Origin: Flavobacterium xueshanense
GTDB taxonomy: Bacteria > Bacteroidota > Bacteroidia > Flavobacteriales > Flavobacteriaceae
DNA length: 64,000 bases
Assembly: GCF_900112975.1 (NCBI RefSeq)
Contig: NZ_FONQ01000002.1
Span: forward strand, 1-64,000
Direction of reading: 5' to 3'
The position numbers were made by a program, and so were the translations under genes. The notes beneath the pieces are model-generated. The model ran no database searches, was not told where the DNA came from, and saw only the letters and a list, made by a program, of their open reading frames with translations. Shown here in pieces: positions 1 through 8,136 of this stretch. Every line of letters begins with the position of its first letter. Position 1 is the stretch's first letter.

Positions 1-504
1 ATCGATATAGGCAATGTGACGTTCTATTTTATTAGAATTAAAATTGTTTTTCTTAGAGTTTTGCGCCCGAAGTTTGGTACTGTCACCAGCGACAAGGCTT
101 CCGCCAATGAGTTCAAAGTGAGCGGCGAGTTTTACCGTTGCACGAAAAACGCGAGCAATAGCTTTGGGATTGTTTTTGCGAAAATTAGCAATGGTATTAT
201 GATCAGGAACGAGTCCCTTCAAAAGCCACATGAGCTCAATGTTCCGACTGCATTCTTTCTCCAGAGTTCTGGAGGAACGCATGCGATTGAGATACCCGTA
301 AATAAAGAGTTTGAGCAAATCCGAAGGATGATAAGCAGGTCTTCCGTTTTCGACAAAATCGAAAGTAAAGCCAAAATCAGGAAGTTTTAAACTCTCTACA
401 AAAAGGTCAATAAGCCTGATTTGGTTGTCTTGCGCAATGGCATCATCTATCGATGAAGCAAAAAGCGGGAGTTGGTTTCTGTTAGTTCCGTTGATGAATT
501 TCAT
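1..504 (-). CDS. IS1182-like transposase, N-terminal part (runs off the window)
   Basis: An open minus-strand frame starts at an ATG at 504 and continues past position 1, so only about 168 N-terminal residues are present. The protein begins MKFINGTNRNQLPLF and has the DUF772-type N-terminal transposase domain: HPSDLLKLFIYGYLNRMRSS, then RTLEKECSRNIELMWLLKGL and PDHNTIANFRKNN, and later VAGDSTKLRAQNSKKN, where the DDE domain begins. This layout is typical of IS1182/IS5-group cut-and-paste transposases. The catalytic C-terminal half lies outside the window, so intactness cannot be judged. It abuts the cassette region to the right and may have inserted into it. The family call is by motif recognition. 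Confidence 0.85.
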   Translation of the reverse strand, partial: MKFINGTNRNQLPLFASSIDDAIAQDNQIRLIDLFVESLKLPDFGFTFDFVENGRPAYHPSDLLKLFIYGYLNRMRSSRTLEKECSRNIELMWLLKGLVPDHNTIANFRKNNPKAIARVFRATVKLAAHFELIGGSLVAGDSTKLRAQNSKKNNFNSNKIERHIAYID

Positions 505-603
505 CCTTAAATATAATAAAAACCAACGAGTTGCGCAAGTTATTTGAAAGATTTTTAATACAAATAAATTTATGGGGAAGAAGAGAGGTTATTAGACAGT
601 TTG

Positions 604-733
604 ACGTCCCGCTATTACAGCGGGTTTGGGACTAAATTAAGTTTATTGTTCGAGTTTGCCAAATCTTCCAAATACAAAACCAATTTCAAATTAAGCCAAA
701 TACCCAAATTGCTTGTAGCGTGTGTTGGCGGTG
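604..733 (-). repeat. attC-like palindromic element at the 3' end of cassette gene A
   Basis: Imperfect palindrome read on the minus strand. It starts CACCGCCAACACACGC directly after the stop of the 736-1143 gene and ends near GCGGGACGTC. The arms pair (TTTGGG with CCCAAA, and a GCTA-containing arm with bulges), and the loop contains GGCTTAATTTGAAATTGG. The outer GTTGGCGGTG (724-733) is matched inverted at 1166-1175 on the other side of gene A. It resembles an integron attC site in architecture, but its ends match RYYYAAC/GTTRRRY only partly. Confidence 0.55.
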
Positions 734-735
734 GT

Positions 736-1143
736 TTATTTTATGCGTATTAATTTTCCTCTGTTCACCGTAACATCCAGCTTATTTTCGATTGTTGTTC
801 TAAAATACAATGTGTCTGAATTGTCAATTTCGATTTCAATAATCCTTTTTTCAATATATTTTCTATTTAGTTTATCCGTAATTATTTTCGGTTTCACAAA
901 AGACGAATCTGTTAAATAAATTTTAGAGGGATATGTTTCTTCCGATTTTTCTATTCTTCCAATTATTGTAACTCCATTTTTGTATGTTTTTTTGAACGAG
1001 TTTAGTTCAATTTTTAAAAGCGCAAATTTTTCAGAATCAATAAAATATTCTTTTTCAAAAATGGGTTTATAAGTTCCGCATATTTCAGAATTGTTTTGAA
1101 ATCCTAAAGATAAAAATATGAGGAAAAATAATAGATTTTTCAT
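736..1143 (-). CDS. Small secreted protein of unknown function (cassette gene A)
   Basis: 135 residues. The N-terminus MKNLLFFLIFLSLGFQ is a signal peptide with a hydrophobic core and no lipobox cysteine, so export to the periplasm or beyond is likely. The rest is charged, Lys/Ile-rich and probably beta-rich, and I recognise no family. The gene stands alone between two attC-like palindromes with only about 20 bp of upstream leader, which fits a cassette gene without its own conspicuous promoter. Its two edges carry a 15-bp inverted match with one mismatch (724-738 versus 1161-1175). Confidence 0.6.
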   Translation of the reverse strand: MKNLLFFLIFLSLGFQNNSEICGTYKPIFEKEYFIDSEKFALLKIELNSFKKTYKNGVTIIGRIEKSEETYPSKIYLTDSSFVKPKIITDKLNRKYIEKRIIEIEIDNSDTLYFRTTIENKLDVTVNRGKLIRIK

Positions 1144-1165
1144 TTCTTCGTTTATGTTTGTAAAT

Positions 1166-1309
1166 CACCGCCAACGTCTTGCTAGTAGGCGATGGTCGGG
1201 CTAATTAAAGTAATTATTTTCGGATTATCACTAATTTGCCAAACACAAAACCATTTTTCCATTAAGCCTAATTCCCGACTATTGCATACTAGCTGTTACC
1301 TGCCGTTAT
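1166..1309 (-). repeat. attC-like palindromic element between cassette genes B and A
   Basis: Read on the minus strand, it begins ATAACGGCAGGTAACAGC after gene B and ends AAGACGTTGGCGGTG just before gene A. Inner arms GCTAGTATGCAATAGTCGGG and CCCGACCATCGCCTACTAGC pair with mismatches; the extra bases next to the 3' arm (around AAGAC) would be extrahelical, as in attC sites. The loop has GGCTTAATGG and TGGTTTTGTGTTTGG, shared in part with the elements at 604-733 and 10038-10176, so more than the palindrome is conserved. Confidence 0.6.
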
Positions 1310-1385
1310 TCTTTCTCATCTTGTTTCGGTATGAGGTTTTGTGTGAATGAATTGTAAGGAAAATACATTGGCATTTTACTATGTA

Positions 1386-2651
1386 TTATTTTATCTCTAA
1401 AAAAGCATTGTGCAACTCGGTCATCAAAAAAACTGGGTTCAATGGAATTTTTGCGTTTGGATTATGGTAAACAATTACTCCTTCAGACCAAGTTTCTTCG
1501 CTATTCTTGTCAACTTTATAAGTCACTACATTTGGTTTATCAGCATTTGGGGCGTGATTGTAAAAAGTTGCTGTTCTTAATAAAGTCGGAATATCACTAC
1601 CAAGTTCGGCTTGTTTTCCCATTCTGTTGAATTTAGATAAAGTTCCACAAGAAGAAAATATTATGGCACTCACATTTTCAGAATTTGGTTGAAAGAAGAA
1701 TCCACTAGATATTTTAGTTCCATTAGGTTTTGTGTAGTGCTCAATTTTTATTGGCTTAATAACTAACTCACCTTTTTCATCAAATGAATGTTCGTGTCTG
1801 TAACCATATAAATAATCAGATAATGAATTAAATGTCCAAGTCATTGACATAGTGTCGTGAAAATCAGCTATTGCAATTACAAAGGGTTTGCCTTTTACGT
1901 GGTCTTTTTCCCAATATTTCTTTTTCATTTTGTCAAATAGAGCATTTCCGTAAAGCAGAGGAACTTCATTTGTTAATTTATCTTGGATTTCTTTATCAGT
2001 TTTCGTACCACTTTCTAATTCCGTTTTTCTGCTAATAATTACTGCTTCAACTGCAATTTCATCATTAAATTTTTCAACCATATAATCAGGTGCGTTGAAG
2101 TTTCTTTTAAATGAAAAAAATTGCTCTCTAAAAAAACAGAATAAATATAACTCCCAGACTCTCGAATCAAATCCGTTTATTGATTGAAATTGGTCTATGA
2201 AATTGCCATCTATGTCTTTATAATGATACGAAACTTCTTTTACAGTTTCTTTAGCCATAGATAGCGCAATATTTGACTCTAATAATTTATAGTTTGGATG
2301 TTGGTTTTCTTTATTGTTTAGATTTTGGAAAATATCAAAATATTCGTGCTTATTGTCGTGAAAAACAATTGAATTACTACTCATTTTATCATCAATCCAT
2401 TTTCTGACTTCTTCTATCGTTTCTATGCTTGCAGTTACTAGTTCAGCTCTATACTGCTTTGATTTGTCTCTAGATAAAATACATCCGTAATAGTCATTAT
2501 CTGTAATGTCTAAACTTATTAAACCTAATAAACCACCATTTCCATTAGAATAGAATTCTAATTCTTCTGAAAAGTATTGAACAAATGGTTCTCTAGTAAA
2601 CAGAAGGTAAATGTCAAAAAGTTTTTTGTTAATTGGAATTGCTGTTTTCAT
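1386..2651 (-). CDS. PD-(D/E)XK-like protein of unknown function (cassette gene B)
   Basis: 421 residues, with no signal peptide or membrane segment, so probably cytoplasmic. The middle looks like a degenerate PD-(D/E)XK nuclease fold: a helix SRVWELYLFCFFRE (Glu167), then APDYMVEKF (Pro188-Asp189), then EIAVEAVIIS (Glu202), followed by KPFVIAIADFH. This spacing recalls uncharacterised restriction-endonuclease-fold proteins, but the usual Lys of ExK is not clear, so activity is uncertain. Single gene between attC-like palindromes. The start ATG lies directly against the upstream edge at 2652. The edges match inverted over 15 bp with one mismatch (1295-1309 versus 2652-2666). The nuclease fold is my inference. 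Confidence 0.5.
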   Translation of the reverse strand: MKTAIPINKKLFDIYLLFTREPFVQYFSEELEFYSNGNGGLLGLISLDITDNDYYGCILSRDKSKQYRAELVTASIETIEEVRKWIDDKMSSNSIVFHDNKHEYFDIFQNLNNKENQHPNYKLLESNIALSMAKETVKEVSYHYKDIDGNFIDQFQSINGFDSRVWELYLFCFFREQFFSFKRNFNAPDYMVEKFNDEIAVEAVIISRKTELESGTKTDKEIQDKLTNEVPLLYGNALFDKMKKKYWEKDHVKGKPFVIAIADFHDTMSMTWTFNSLSDYLYGYRHEHSFDEKGELVIKPIKIEHYTKPNGTKISSGFFFQPNSENVSAIIFSSCGTLSKFNRMGKQAELGSDIPTLLRTATFYNHAPNADKPNVVTYKVDKNSEETWSEGVIVYHNPNAKIPLNPVFLMTELHNAFLEIK

Positions 2652-2735
2652 ATAATGGCAGGTAACTTGTATATAGGTCTGACCAAATCAAACTTATTAC
2701 ACCAAAATTAGGTGGCTTTGTCTTACAGACTTCAG
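2652..2735 (-). repeat. Upstream edge of cassette B and remnant of an attC-like palindrome
   Basis: On the minus strand a short stem (CACC, 7-nt loop, GGTG, within flanking GTCTG and CAGAC arms) precedes GTTACCTGCCATTAT, which sits directly upstream of the gene B start. This edge is the inverted match of the start of gene B's own downstream element. The region left of 2735 does not extend the palindrome further. Confidence 0.45.
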
Positions 2736-3102
2736 ACTTTATTTATTCTCAAATATAGGATTTTTTGGTTATTAATTATAAAAAGAACTTTTTATTTATT
2801 GAATACTTTTCTTACTTACGTCTGTATGTAAAAAGTGTTGGTTTTATCGCTATTGTACCCCAGCATTGTATGCATCCTAAATCAATTCCGCTTTCTAGTA
2901 AAACAACTAATTGTCCTTAACTCTATACTATATTAATGACCCAACAAAAATAAAACCCGCCTACAAATTGTATAGACGGGCTTATTTCGTAAGCTATGAG
3001 GGCTTAAAATTTAACTATAAATTAATTGAATTCCTCTAAACTTTTGGGTACAACCTATATAAGGATGGGTTTGTTAATTGTCTTATAGCTGACATTTTAT
3101 CC
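2736..3102. other. Non-coding gap with one hairpin
   Basis: No credible gene. A GC-containing hairpin at about 2954-2981 (CCCGCC, 14-nt loop, GACGGG) followed by TTATTT could be a terminator for rightward transcripts. The rest is AT-rich sequence between the cassette region and the replication-protein gene. Confidence 0.4.
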
Positions 3103-4029
3103 CTATCCTACTTCTCTATATTCTGAATCACTACAATCAGAGTTTAGTAATTCTATAAATTTAGATTCTAGCTTCTCCCTCAATTCATTCTTGGTTTTTA
3201 GTAAATCGTACTTATTCAATAAGATATTAAAATCCTTTTTTAACCTATAAATTACTTTAGGAGACTTACCCTTAATACTAATCCAATAATTGGGATTGGT
3301 GTACTTAATAAGTTTATTATAGTCTTTTTCAGGGATTAAATCAGCATCAAACTCATCTACTATCATCAATCCTTCAAACTTGTCTATAAAGTCTTCAAAC
3401 AGCTTGACATAAGTCCAGTTATACATTAAATCCTCCAGAGAATAAATGTCCAACTTCTGGAGAAATCTTTTTCTTGTAATTTTAAGTTCTATCCTTAAAA
3501 CGTGTGTACCCAGTTTAAACTGTTTTGACTTGTTATAAAACTTAATATTGTAATCCGTTAGCTGAAATTCTTTATAATCTCCCCTCCCTAAGAATTTTAA
3601 GTTCTTGTTGGGGGATTTATAGTTATTCATCAAAAGATTACTATCAATTATTAATTTTGGGTCTTTTTCTACCACAAGATTAAAGCCAAATTCTAAATTA
3701 GTGATACTTGTATCTTTTTCATTTTTGATTTGGTATTTCTCCTCCAACTCTCGAATTACCTCCACAATCTGGCAAAAAGAAAAATCATTATAATTCTGAT
3801 TTCCTCTGTCTTCCTTGATGTTATTATACTTATGAATACTCCCCAGAATCGTAGCTTGATTCTGAGTTATATTCACATTAAGATTCAGGTCATTTCCTCT
3901 TTTAGGGTATTCATTCACTTCGCCCGTATAGTGATTAACAGTACTACTTAGCTCCATCAAACCATTGTTAATAATATGATTTTCAAACCTGTGTTTGTCA
4001 TTCACAAACAGCTTTACATTGTCTATCAT
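3103..4029 (-). CDS. gpII-like phage/plasmid replication initiator (putative)
   Basis: 308 residues. The N-terminus MIDNVKLFV, the central TSITNLEFGFNL and the later YNIKFYNKSKQF and LRIELKITRKRFLQKL match the pattern of gpII/X-type rolling-circle replication proteins of filamentous phages and small plasmids, where a MID start, an IE/ITNLEF strand and a YDK-like strand before RFE/RIELK are typical. No signal peptide. The ATG overlaps the TAA of the upstream HTH gene (TAATG), which suggests translational coupling. Together with the HTH gene and the unknown gene it looks like the core of an integrated small replicon next to tRNA-Leu. Similarity is by eye and the nicking Tyr cannot be assigned with certainty. 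Confidence 0.5.
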   Translation of the reverse strand: MIDNVKLFVNDKHRFENHIINNGLMELSSTVNHYTGEVNEYPKRGNDLNLNVNITQNQATILGSIHKYNNIKEDRGNQNYNDFSFCQIVEVIRELEEKYQIKNEKDTSITNLEFGFNLVVEKDPKLIIDSNLLMNNYKSPNKNLKFLGRGDYKEFQLTDYNIKFYNKSKQFKLGTHVLRIELKITRKRFLQKLDIYSLEDLMYNWTYVKLFEDFIDKFEGLMIVDEFDADLIPEKDYNKLIKYTNPNYWISIKGKSPKVIYRLKKDFNILLNKYDLLKTKNELREKLESKFIELLNSDCSDSEYREVG

Positions 4030-4322
4030 TATGCTACATTGTTTAATTTGTTCATAATAATAGTCCTCTGATAGTAGACTCTTTTTCCGATTTTTTGAGC
4101 AGAAAGTTCACCACTGTTGTTCCAGTGAAAAAGGGTTGTGTAAGATACCTTTAAAATCTTAGCCACTTCTTCCCGAGTTAGGAGTTCTGGAATCTCTTTT
4201 TGTGGTTGTAATTGAATTACTTTAGTAATCTTTGTAATTTCTTCTTTAACAGCTTCGGAGATTAGCTGTTGTAAATCTCCAACACTTAGTTGAACTGATA
4301 AATTTTCTTTATTTTTCACCAT
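4029..4322 (-). CDS. Helix-turn-helix (excisionase/MerR-type) DNA-binding protein
   Basis: 97 residues. A coiled N-terminal half (LQQLISEAVKEEITKITKVI) is followed by a classic HTH_17 domain: LLTREEVAKILKVSYTTLFH, then WNNSGELSAQKIGKRVYYQR. Proteins of this size and layout serve as excisionases or small regulators in Bacteroidota mobile elements. It overlaps the downstream replication gene by one base. It may control replication or excision of the element; no recombinase is encoded nearby in the window. Confidence 0.75.
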   Translation of the reverse strand: MVKNKENLSVQLSVGDLQQLISEAVKEEITKITKVIQLQPQKEIPELLTREEVAKILKVSYTTLFHWNNSGELSAQKIGKRVYYQRTIIMNKLNNVA

Positions 4323-4401
4323 TTTTAATTATTTTCCAAATGACTTAATTGTCATTTTTCTTCAGCAATATTAAATGGATTTATTGGGGTAAAATTAAAA
4401 G

Positions 4402-4512
4402 TGGACTTAGCTGGACATTTAGATTGACATCTAGATACCTACCATATCAGAGGTATTTAAAGGATTATTTTTTTAATATTTTTTTGGAGGTGGACTAAAA
4501 ATGGACTAAAAA
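4402..4512 (+). repeat. Iteron-like TGGAC repeats
   Basis: Four same-strand TGGAC motifs at 4402, 4412, 4491 and 4502. The last two lie in a perfect tandem of the 11-mer TGGACTAAAAA (4491-4512), and the first two are 10 bp apart. TGGACATTTA recurs inverted near 5390-5399. Helically phased short repeats beside a replication gene recall iterons or regulator sites; function is inferred. Confidence 0.4.
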
Positions 4513-5273
4513 TCAAGAAAATTATAGTCATGCTTTGTAGATTTGATTAACTGTTTTTTTCGTTTACTGGGAACATCAATTGCTTTACCCTCATGAAAAT
4601 CATATAGACACCTAAAATATTGTACCCCTCTGGAATTCTTCTCATAAACCCCCTTCCTAAGTATATTCTTTTCACAGTACATGTAGAACCTAATAAATGC
4701 CGAAGCCCCATTTATCCATTTCGACTTATCAGGATTGAGATATTGGCGACTGACTAATTTATCTTCACATTTTATAAATTTGTCACAGGTATTTGTGTCG
4801 CTTTTAAATAATATTTTTAAAATCTCATTTCTACTTGACACTAGCTCCTTTGCAGTTGTCTCTTTTTTTGTTTCTAATTGCGTACCCAACAAATTGTTGT
4901 ATCCAGAATATTTTTTTTGGAAATTATTTAAACTTCTTATGTCTTCAATCACAAATATTATAGGGTAAAATGTCTCGTAGGTTGATTCAATTTCCCCATA
5001 AAGAGCATTGTAAGAATTTAATAATGTTTTTTTTAAATAAAAATCCTTTACGTTAGAATCCACAAATTTTTTAGCAACTAATATTTTTCTTATTGCATCA
5101 AGCAATTTGTTTTCTTTAACTAAATCGTCTGTACTTCTATTCAAAATAGTTGTTAATCCATTTAAAAATATCCCTTTTAAACTTTCGAGTTGATTATACG
5201 GTAATTGATTGTTAAGTTCTACATCCTTTTCTAAATCCGATAAGCTCTTACTATTATCAATAAAATAATCCAT
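4506..5273 (-). CDS. Unknown protein of the small integrated element
   Basis: About 255 residues from the ATG at 5273 (MDYFIDNSKSL). The frame stays open to a TTG at 5321, so a longer form is possible. Largely helical and Lys/Asn-rich, with no signal peptide or membrane segment. The C-terminal part (KWINGASAFIRFYMYCEK, GVQYFRCLYDFHEGKAIDVP) has conserved-looking aromatic and cysteine residues, but I do not recognise the family. It lies on the same strand as the HTH and replication genes and is separated from them by the TGGAC repeats, so it is probably part of the same element. Confidence 0.55.
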   Translation of the reverse strand: MDYFIDNSKSLSDLEKDVELNNQLPYNQLESLKGIFLNGLTTILNRSTDDLVKENKLLDAIRKILVAKKFVDSNVKDFYLKKTLLNSYNALYGEIESTYETFYPIIFVIEDIRSLNNFQKKYSGYNNLLGTQLETKKETTAKELVSSRNEILKILFKSDTNTCDKFIKCEDKLVSRQYLNPDKSKWINGASAFIRFYMYCEKNILRKGVYEKNSRGVQYFRCLYDFHEGKAIDVPSKRKKQLIKSTKHDYNFLDF

Positions 5274-5321
5274 ACTGAGCAGTTTAAAATTTAAATTAAC
5301 TTGTTGTTTCTGTTGTAGCAA

Positions 5322-5831
5322 ACATAAATAATATATAGCAAAAGGACTTCATTAGCGAAAATTATTTTTTACCTCCACCCATTAAATGTCCATAAAGAAT
5401 GTAGCTTATCAAAAAAAATAATTTTTGGTGTACCCCCTCTAATTTTAATCAATTTCGATTTCAAATCTAGAGACAAAATGGTTATTGAAATAATTGATAA
5501 GGATATTCTTGATATATAAAGCGAATAATGACAATTAAGAGTAAGAAACTACACCACACTAAAAGCATAGCAAAAAATAAGATTCAGTAATAAACATAAT
5601 CTGGTAGAATGTCAAAAATGAAATAGAAACTAATATATAGTATAATGAAGATTTAATGATGCAATCCAGTAGGGTTGAGATTAATTTGATATGGTTATTA
5701 TTGGAAAGTGTATTAGGCTAAAATAGGTTCATTTACATACACTGTTAAGAAACAGGGTTGTTTTTAGGGGAATACACAAAATAAAAAAGACTTAAAAAGC
5801 TAATTAACAGCAATTTAAGTCTTAATGTTTG
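5322..5831. other. AT-rich gap before tRNA-Leu
   Basis: No gene seen on either strand. An inverted repeat GACTTAAA/TTTAAGTC at about 5789-5822 lies just 3' of the tRNA gene and could end its transcript. No duplicate of the tRNA 3' end was found elsewhere in the window, so an att site is not demonstrated. Confidence 0.4.
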
Positions 5832-5913
5832 TGCGGATAATAGGACTCGAACCTACACGCCTTGCGGCACCAGATCCTAAGTCTGGCATGTCTACCAATT
5901 TCACCATATCCGC
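5832..5913 (-). tRNA. tRNA-Leu (anticodon UAG)
   Basis: Cloverleaf read on the minus strand. The 5' acceptor arm GCGGATA pairs with TATCCGC, the anticodon stem CCAGA/TCTGG encloses loop CTTAGGA with anticodon TAG, a long variable arm (GTGCCGCAAGGCGT) is typical of Leu tRNAs, and GGTTCGAGTCC forms the T arm. The CCA end is not encoded. tRNA genes are common landing sites for mobile elements, and the replication-gene element lies on its 3' side. Confidence 0.93.
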
Positions 5914-6070
5914 TCAATTAATTCACTTTGCTCTTGTTTAAAAAGCGGTGTTCATTGAACTAGTGTTTGTGGGTGCAAAGATACACTTAACTTCCAATTT
6001 TCAAAGCAATTTTCACAAAAATTATTCATACTCTTTTTTGTACTTTTGAAATATAAACAAAATTCAAATA

Positions 6071-7459
6071 ATGGAAAATATTAAAGCATACGTTCAAGAA
6101 CACAAAGATCGCTTTATCAACGAGTTAATCGAATTATTAAAAATCCCATCCGTAAGTGCTGACACCGCTTATTCACATGATGTTTTTGAAACAGCTGATG
6201 CCGTAAAAGCCAGTTTAGAAAAAGCAGGCTGCGATTTTGTTGAAATTTGCGATACACCGGGATACCCTATAGTTTACGGTGAAAAAATCATAGATAAATC
6301 CCTGCCAACAATTTTGGTTTATGGTCATTATGACGTTCAACCACCAGATCCTATGGAGTTATGGACTTCGCCTCCATTTGAGCCCGTAATCAAGAAAACC
6401 GAAATCCATCCTGAAGGAGCCATTTTTGCCCGTGGCGCTTGCGATGACAAAGGCCAAATGTACATGCACGTGAAAGCGTTGGAATATATGGTTCAATCGA
6501 ATACTTTGCCTTGTAATGTAAAATTCATGATTGAAGGCGAAGAGGAAATTGGCTCCAAAAGCTTGAGCTGGTTTGTAGAACGCAATCAGGAAAAACTAAA
6601 AAATGACGTGATTTTAATTTCGGACACCGGAATGATTTCTAATCAACAACCGTCAATTACAACAGGTTTACGTGGATTGAGTTATGTAGAAGTGGAAGTT
6701 ACAGGACCAAACCGTGATTTACATTCCGGATTATACGGTGGTGCTGTTGCCAACCCAATCAATATTTTAGCCAAGATGATTGCTTCACTTCATGATGAAA
6801 ATAATCATATTACCATTCCTGGTTTTTACGATAATGTAGCAGAATTATCGCTGGAAGAAAGAGCTGAAATGGCCAAAGCGCCTTTCAATTTAGAAAATTA
6901 CAAAAAAGCATTAGACTTAAATGACGTTTACGGTGAAAGCGGCTATGTAACTAACGAAAGAAATTCCATTCGCCCTACATTGGACGTCAACGGAATCTGG
7001 GGCGGCTACACCGGAGAAGGTGCCAAAACAGTGATTGCAAGCAAAGCTTTTGCAAAAATCTCGATGCGTTTGGTTCCAAATCAGGATTGGGAACAAATCA
7101 CGGAATTATTCACTAAACATTTCAGAAGTCTAGCCCCTGCCGGAGTTACCGTAAAAGTAAAACCACATCATGGCGGACAAGGTTATGTAACCCCAACAGA
7201 CAGCATTGGTTACAAAGCCGCAAATATGGCGTATACGGAAACATTTGGCGTTCCTGCAATTCCCGTTCGTTCCGGGGGCAGTATTCCTATCGTGGCGTTG
7301 TTCGAAAAAGAACTCAAAAGCAAAACCATTCTGATGGGATTTGGTCTGGACAGTGATGCCATTCACTCTCCAAACGAACATTTCGGAGTCTTCAATTACC
7401 TGAAAGGGATTGAAACCATTCCGTTGTTTTACAAATATTTTGTCGAGTTATCTAAATAA
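6071..7459 (+). CDS. M20-family dipeptidase
   Basis: 462 residues, the usual length for M20 dipeptidases of the carnosinase/PepV-like group, which cleave small peptides in the cytoplasm with two metal ions. Metal-site motifs are visible: YGHYDVQPP (His86, Asp88), RGACDDKGQ (Asp125), and EGEEEIGS around 155-161 with the general base Glu. The dimerisation (lid) domain follows GLRGLSYVEVEV and DLHSGLYGG. No signal peptide. A TACTTTTG -7-like box lies at 6041-6048. Transcribed alone, with a terminator immediately downstream. Confidence 0.9.
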   Translation: MENIKAYVQEHKDRFINELIELLKIPSVSADTAYSHDVFETADAVKASLEKAGCDFVEICDTPGYPIVYGEKIIDKSLPTILVYGHYDVQPPDPMELWTSPPFEPVIKKTEIHPEGAIFARGACDDKGQMYMHVKALEYMVQSNTLPCNVKFMIEGEEEIGSKSLSWFVERNQEKLKNDVILISDTGMISNQQPSITTGLRGLSYVEVEVTGPNRDLHSGLYGGAVANPINILAKMIASLHDENNHITIPGFYDNVAELSLEERAEMAKAPFNLENYKKALDLNDVYGESGYVTNERNSIRPTLDVNGIWGGYTGEGAKTVIASKAFAKISMRLVPNQDWEQITELFTKHFRSLAPAGVTVKVKPHHGGQGYVTPTDSIGYKAANMAYTETFGVPAIPVRSGGSIPIVALFEKELKSKTILMGFGLDSDAIHSPNEHFGVFNYLKGIETIPLFYKYFVELSK

Positions 7460-7480
7460 ATTTCCTTCATTAAACACTAC

Positions 7481-7509
7481 ATCCGCTCTAAACAGGGCGG
7501 ATTTTTTTT
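7481..7509 (+). terminator. Rho-independent terminator after the dipeptidase gene
   Basis: Stem ATCCGC/GGCGGAT with a short loop and eight T residues, 22 bp after the stop codon. Confidence 0.8.
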
Positions 7510-7610
7510 GGGCGTTCCCCGCTGAAAATAGCGGGTCAGGCTGTCCGTTCTCAATCTTTTTATTTTTTGAAATAAAAAATAAAAAGGATTTCCACTTCCA
7601 TCCTTAACGC
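7510..7610 (-). repeat. GCGTGAGGG-type palindromic element, copy 1
   Basis: Read on the minus strand: GCGTTAAGGATGGAAG, an inner AT hairpin (CTTTTTATTTTTT/AAAAAATAAAAAG), ACGGACAGCCTGACCC, and a closing GGGAACGCCC. Same plan as the copies at 12355, 13958 and 47008: GCGT-AGGGAT at one end, CAGCCCGACC after the inner hairpin, and a short inverted match at the other end. Confidence 0.65.
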
Positions 7611-7645
7611 AAACCGCTGACTACCAATATATTTTTCATGAAAAT

Positions 7646-7679
7646 TTGTTTATTTGATTTTATATTCTACATTTGTAGA
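7646..7679 (+). promoter_or_regulatory. Promoter with a BlaI-type operator
   Basis: TTG (7646-7648), 19 bp, TACATTTG (7668-7675) is a full Bacteroidota promoter. Overlapping the -7 box is a perfect dyad TCTACATTTGTAGA (7666-7679), which contains the TACAnnTGTA core recognised by BlaI/MecI repressors. A further half site (CTGTAGAATA) lies just before the start codon at 7702. The downstream operon encodes a BlaI-like repressor, so autoregulation is a direct inference. Confidence 0.75.
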
Positions 7680-7701
7680 GCAATGTTTTAATCTGTAGAA
7701 T

Positions 7702-8127
7702 ATGAATATCCAAAATCCTTATAAAATTGTCCTTCTTCTTTTATGTATATGCCTCAGTAGCTGTAAAATCAATCAAACCAAAAACGGATTGAAAACAGGC
7801 AAATGGAATCAAAGTGAAAAATTCATGAACATCGAATCCAATGCAACAGGAAGATACAAAAAAGGAGATAAAACCGGAACTTGGAGAGAATTCATGAGTG
7901 ATAAATTACTTTCAAATGAAAAGTATAAAAAAAACAGTTGCCACATCATCAAATACCACAACACTGGAAAAATCCAACAAATAGGTGTTTCAAATAAAGC
8001 CATTATAAATTCAAAAACCGAATGGCTACCCACAGGACAATGGAAATTTTACGACTCCGAAGGGGTTTTACTTGGAACGAAAATTTATGAAAAAGGGATA
8101 CCAATTCAAGAAATTTACACAAAATAA
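7702..8127 (+). CDS. Lipoprotein with MORN/YwqK-like repeats
   Basis: 141 residues. Signal peptide with lipobox LSSC (Cys21), so probably membrane-anchored. The mature part has repeats of the MORN/YwqK type (GLKTGKWNQSEKF, GRYKKGDKTGTWREF, WLPTGQWKFYDSEG), usually involved in protein or surface interactions. First gene of an apparent operon, 9 bp before the BlaI-type repressor and directly under the promoter with the BlaI operator. A role as effector or sensor accessory of the regulon is inferred from position only. Confidence 0.7.
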   Translation: MNIQNPYKIVLLLLCICLSSCKINQTKNGLKTGKWNQSEKFMNIESNATGRYKKGDKTGTWREFMSDKLLSNEKYKKNSCHIIKYHNTGKIQQIGVSNKAIINSKTEWLPTGQWKFYDSEGVLLGTKIYEKGIPIQEIYTK

Positions 8128-8136
8128 AAAATAAAC

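Noticed and set aside
16..390. Plus-strand open frame of 124 codons at the left edge
   Set aside because: It is the complement of the IS1182-like transposase frame, which carries the recognisable DUF772 motifs on the minus strand.
3103..5913. Classical integrative element in tRNA-Leu with att duplication
   Set aside because: No copy of the tRNA 3' end was found at the other side and no integrase is present in the window, so only the replication-type genes are claimed.
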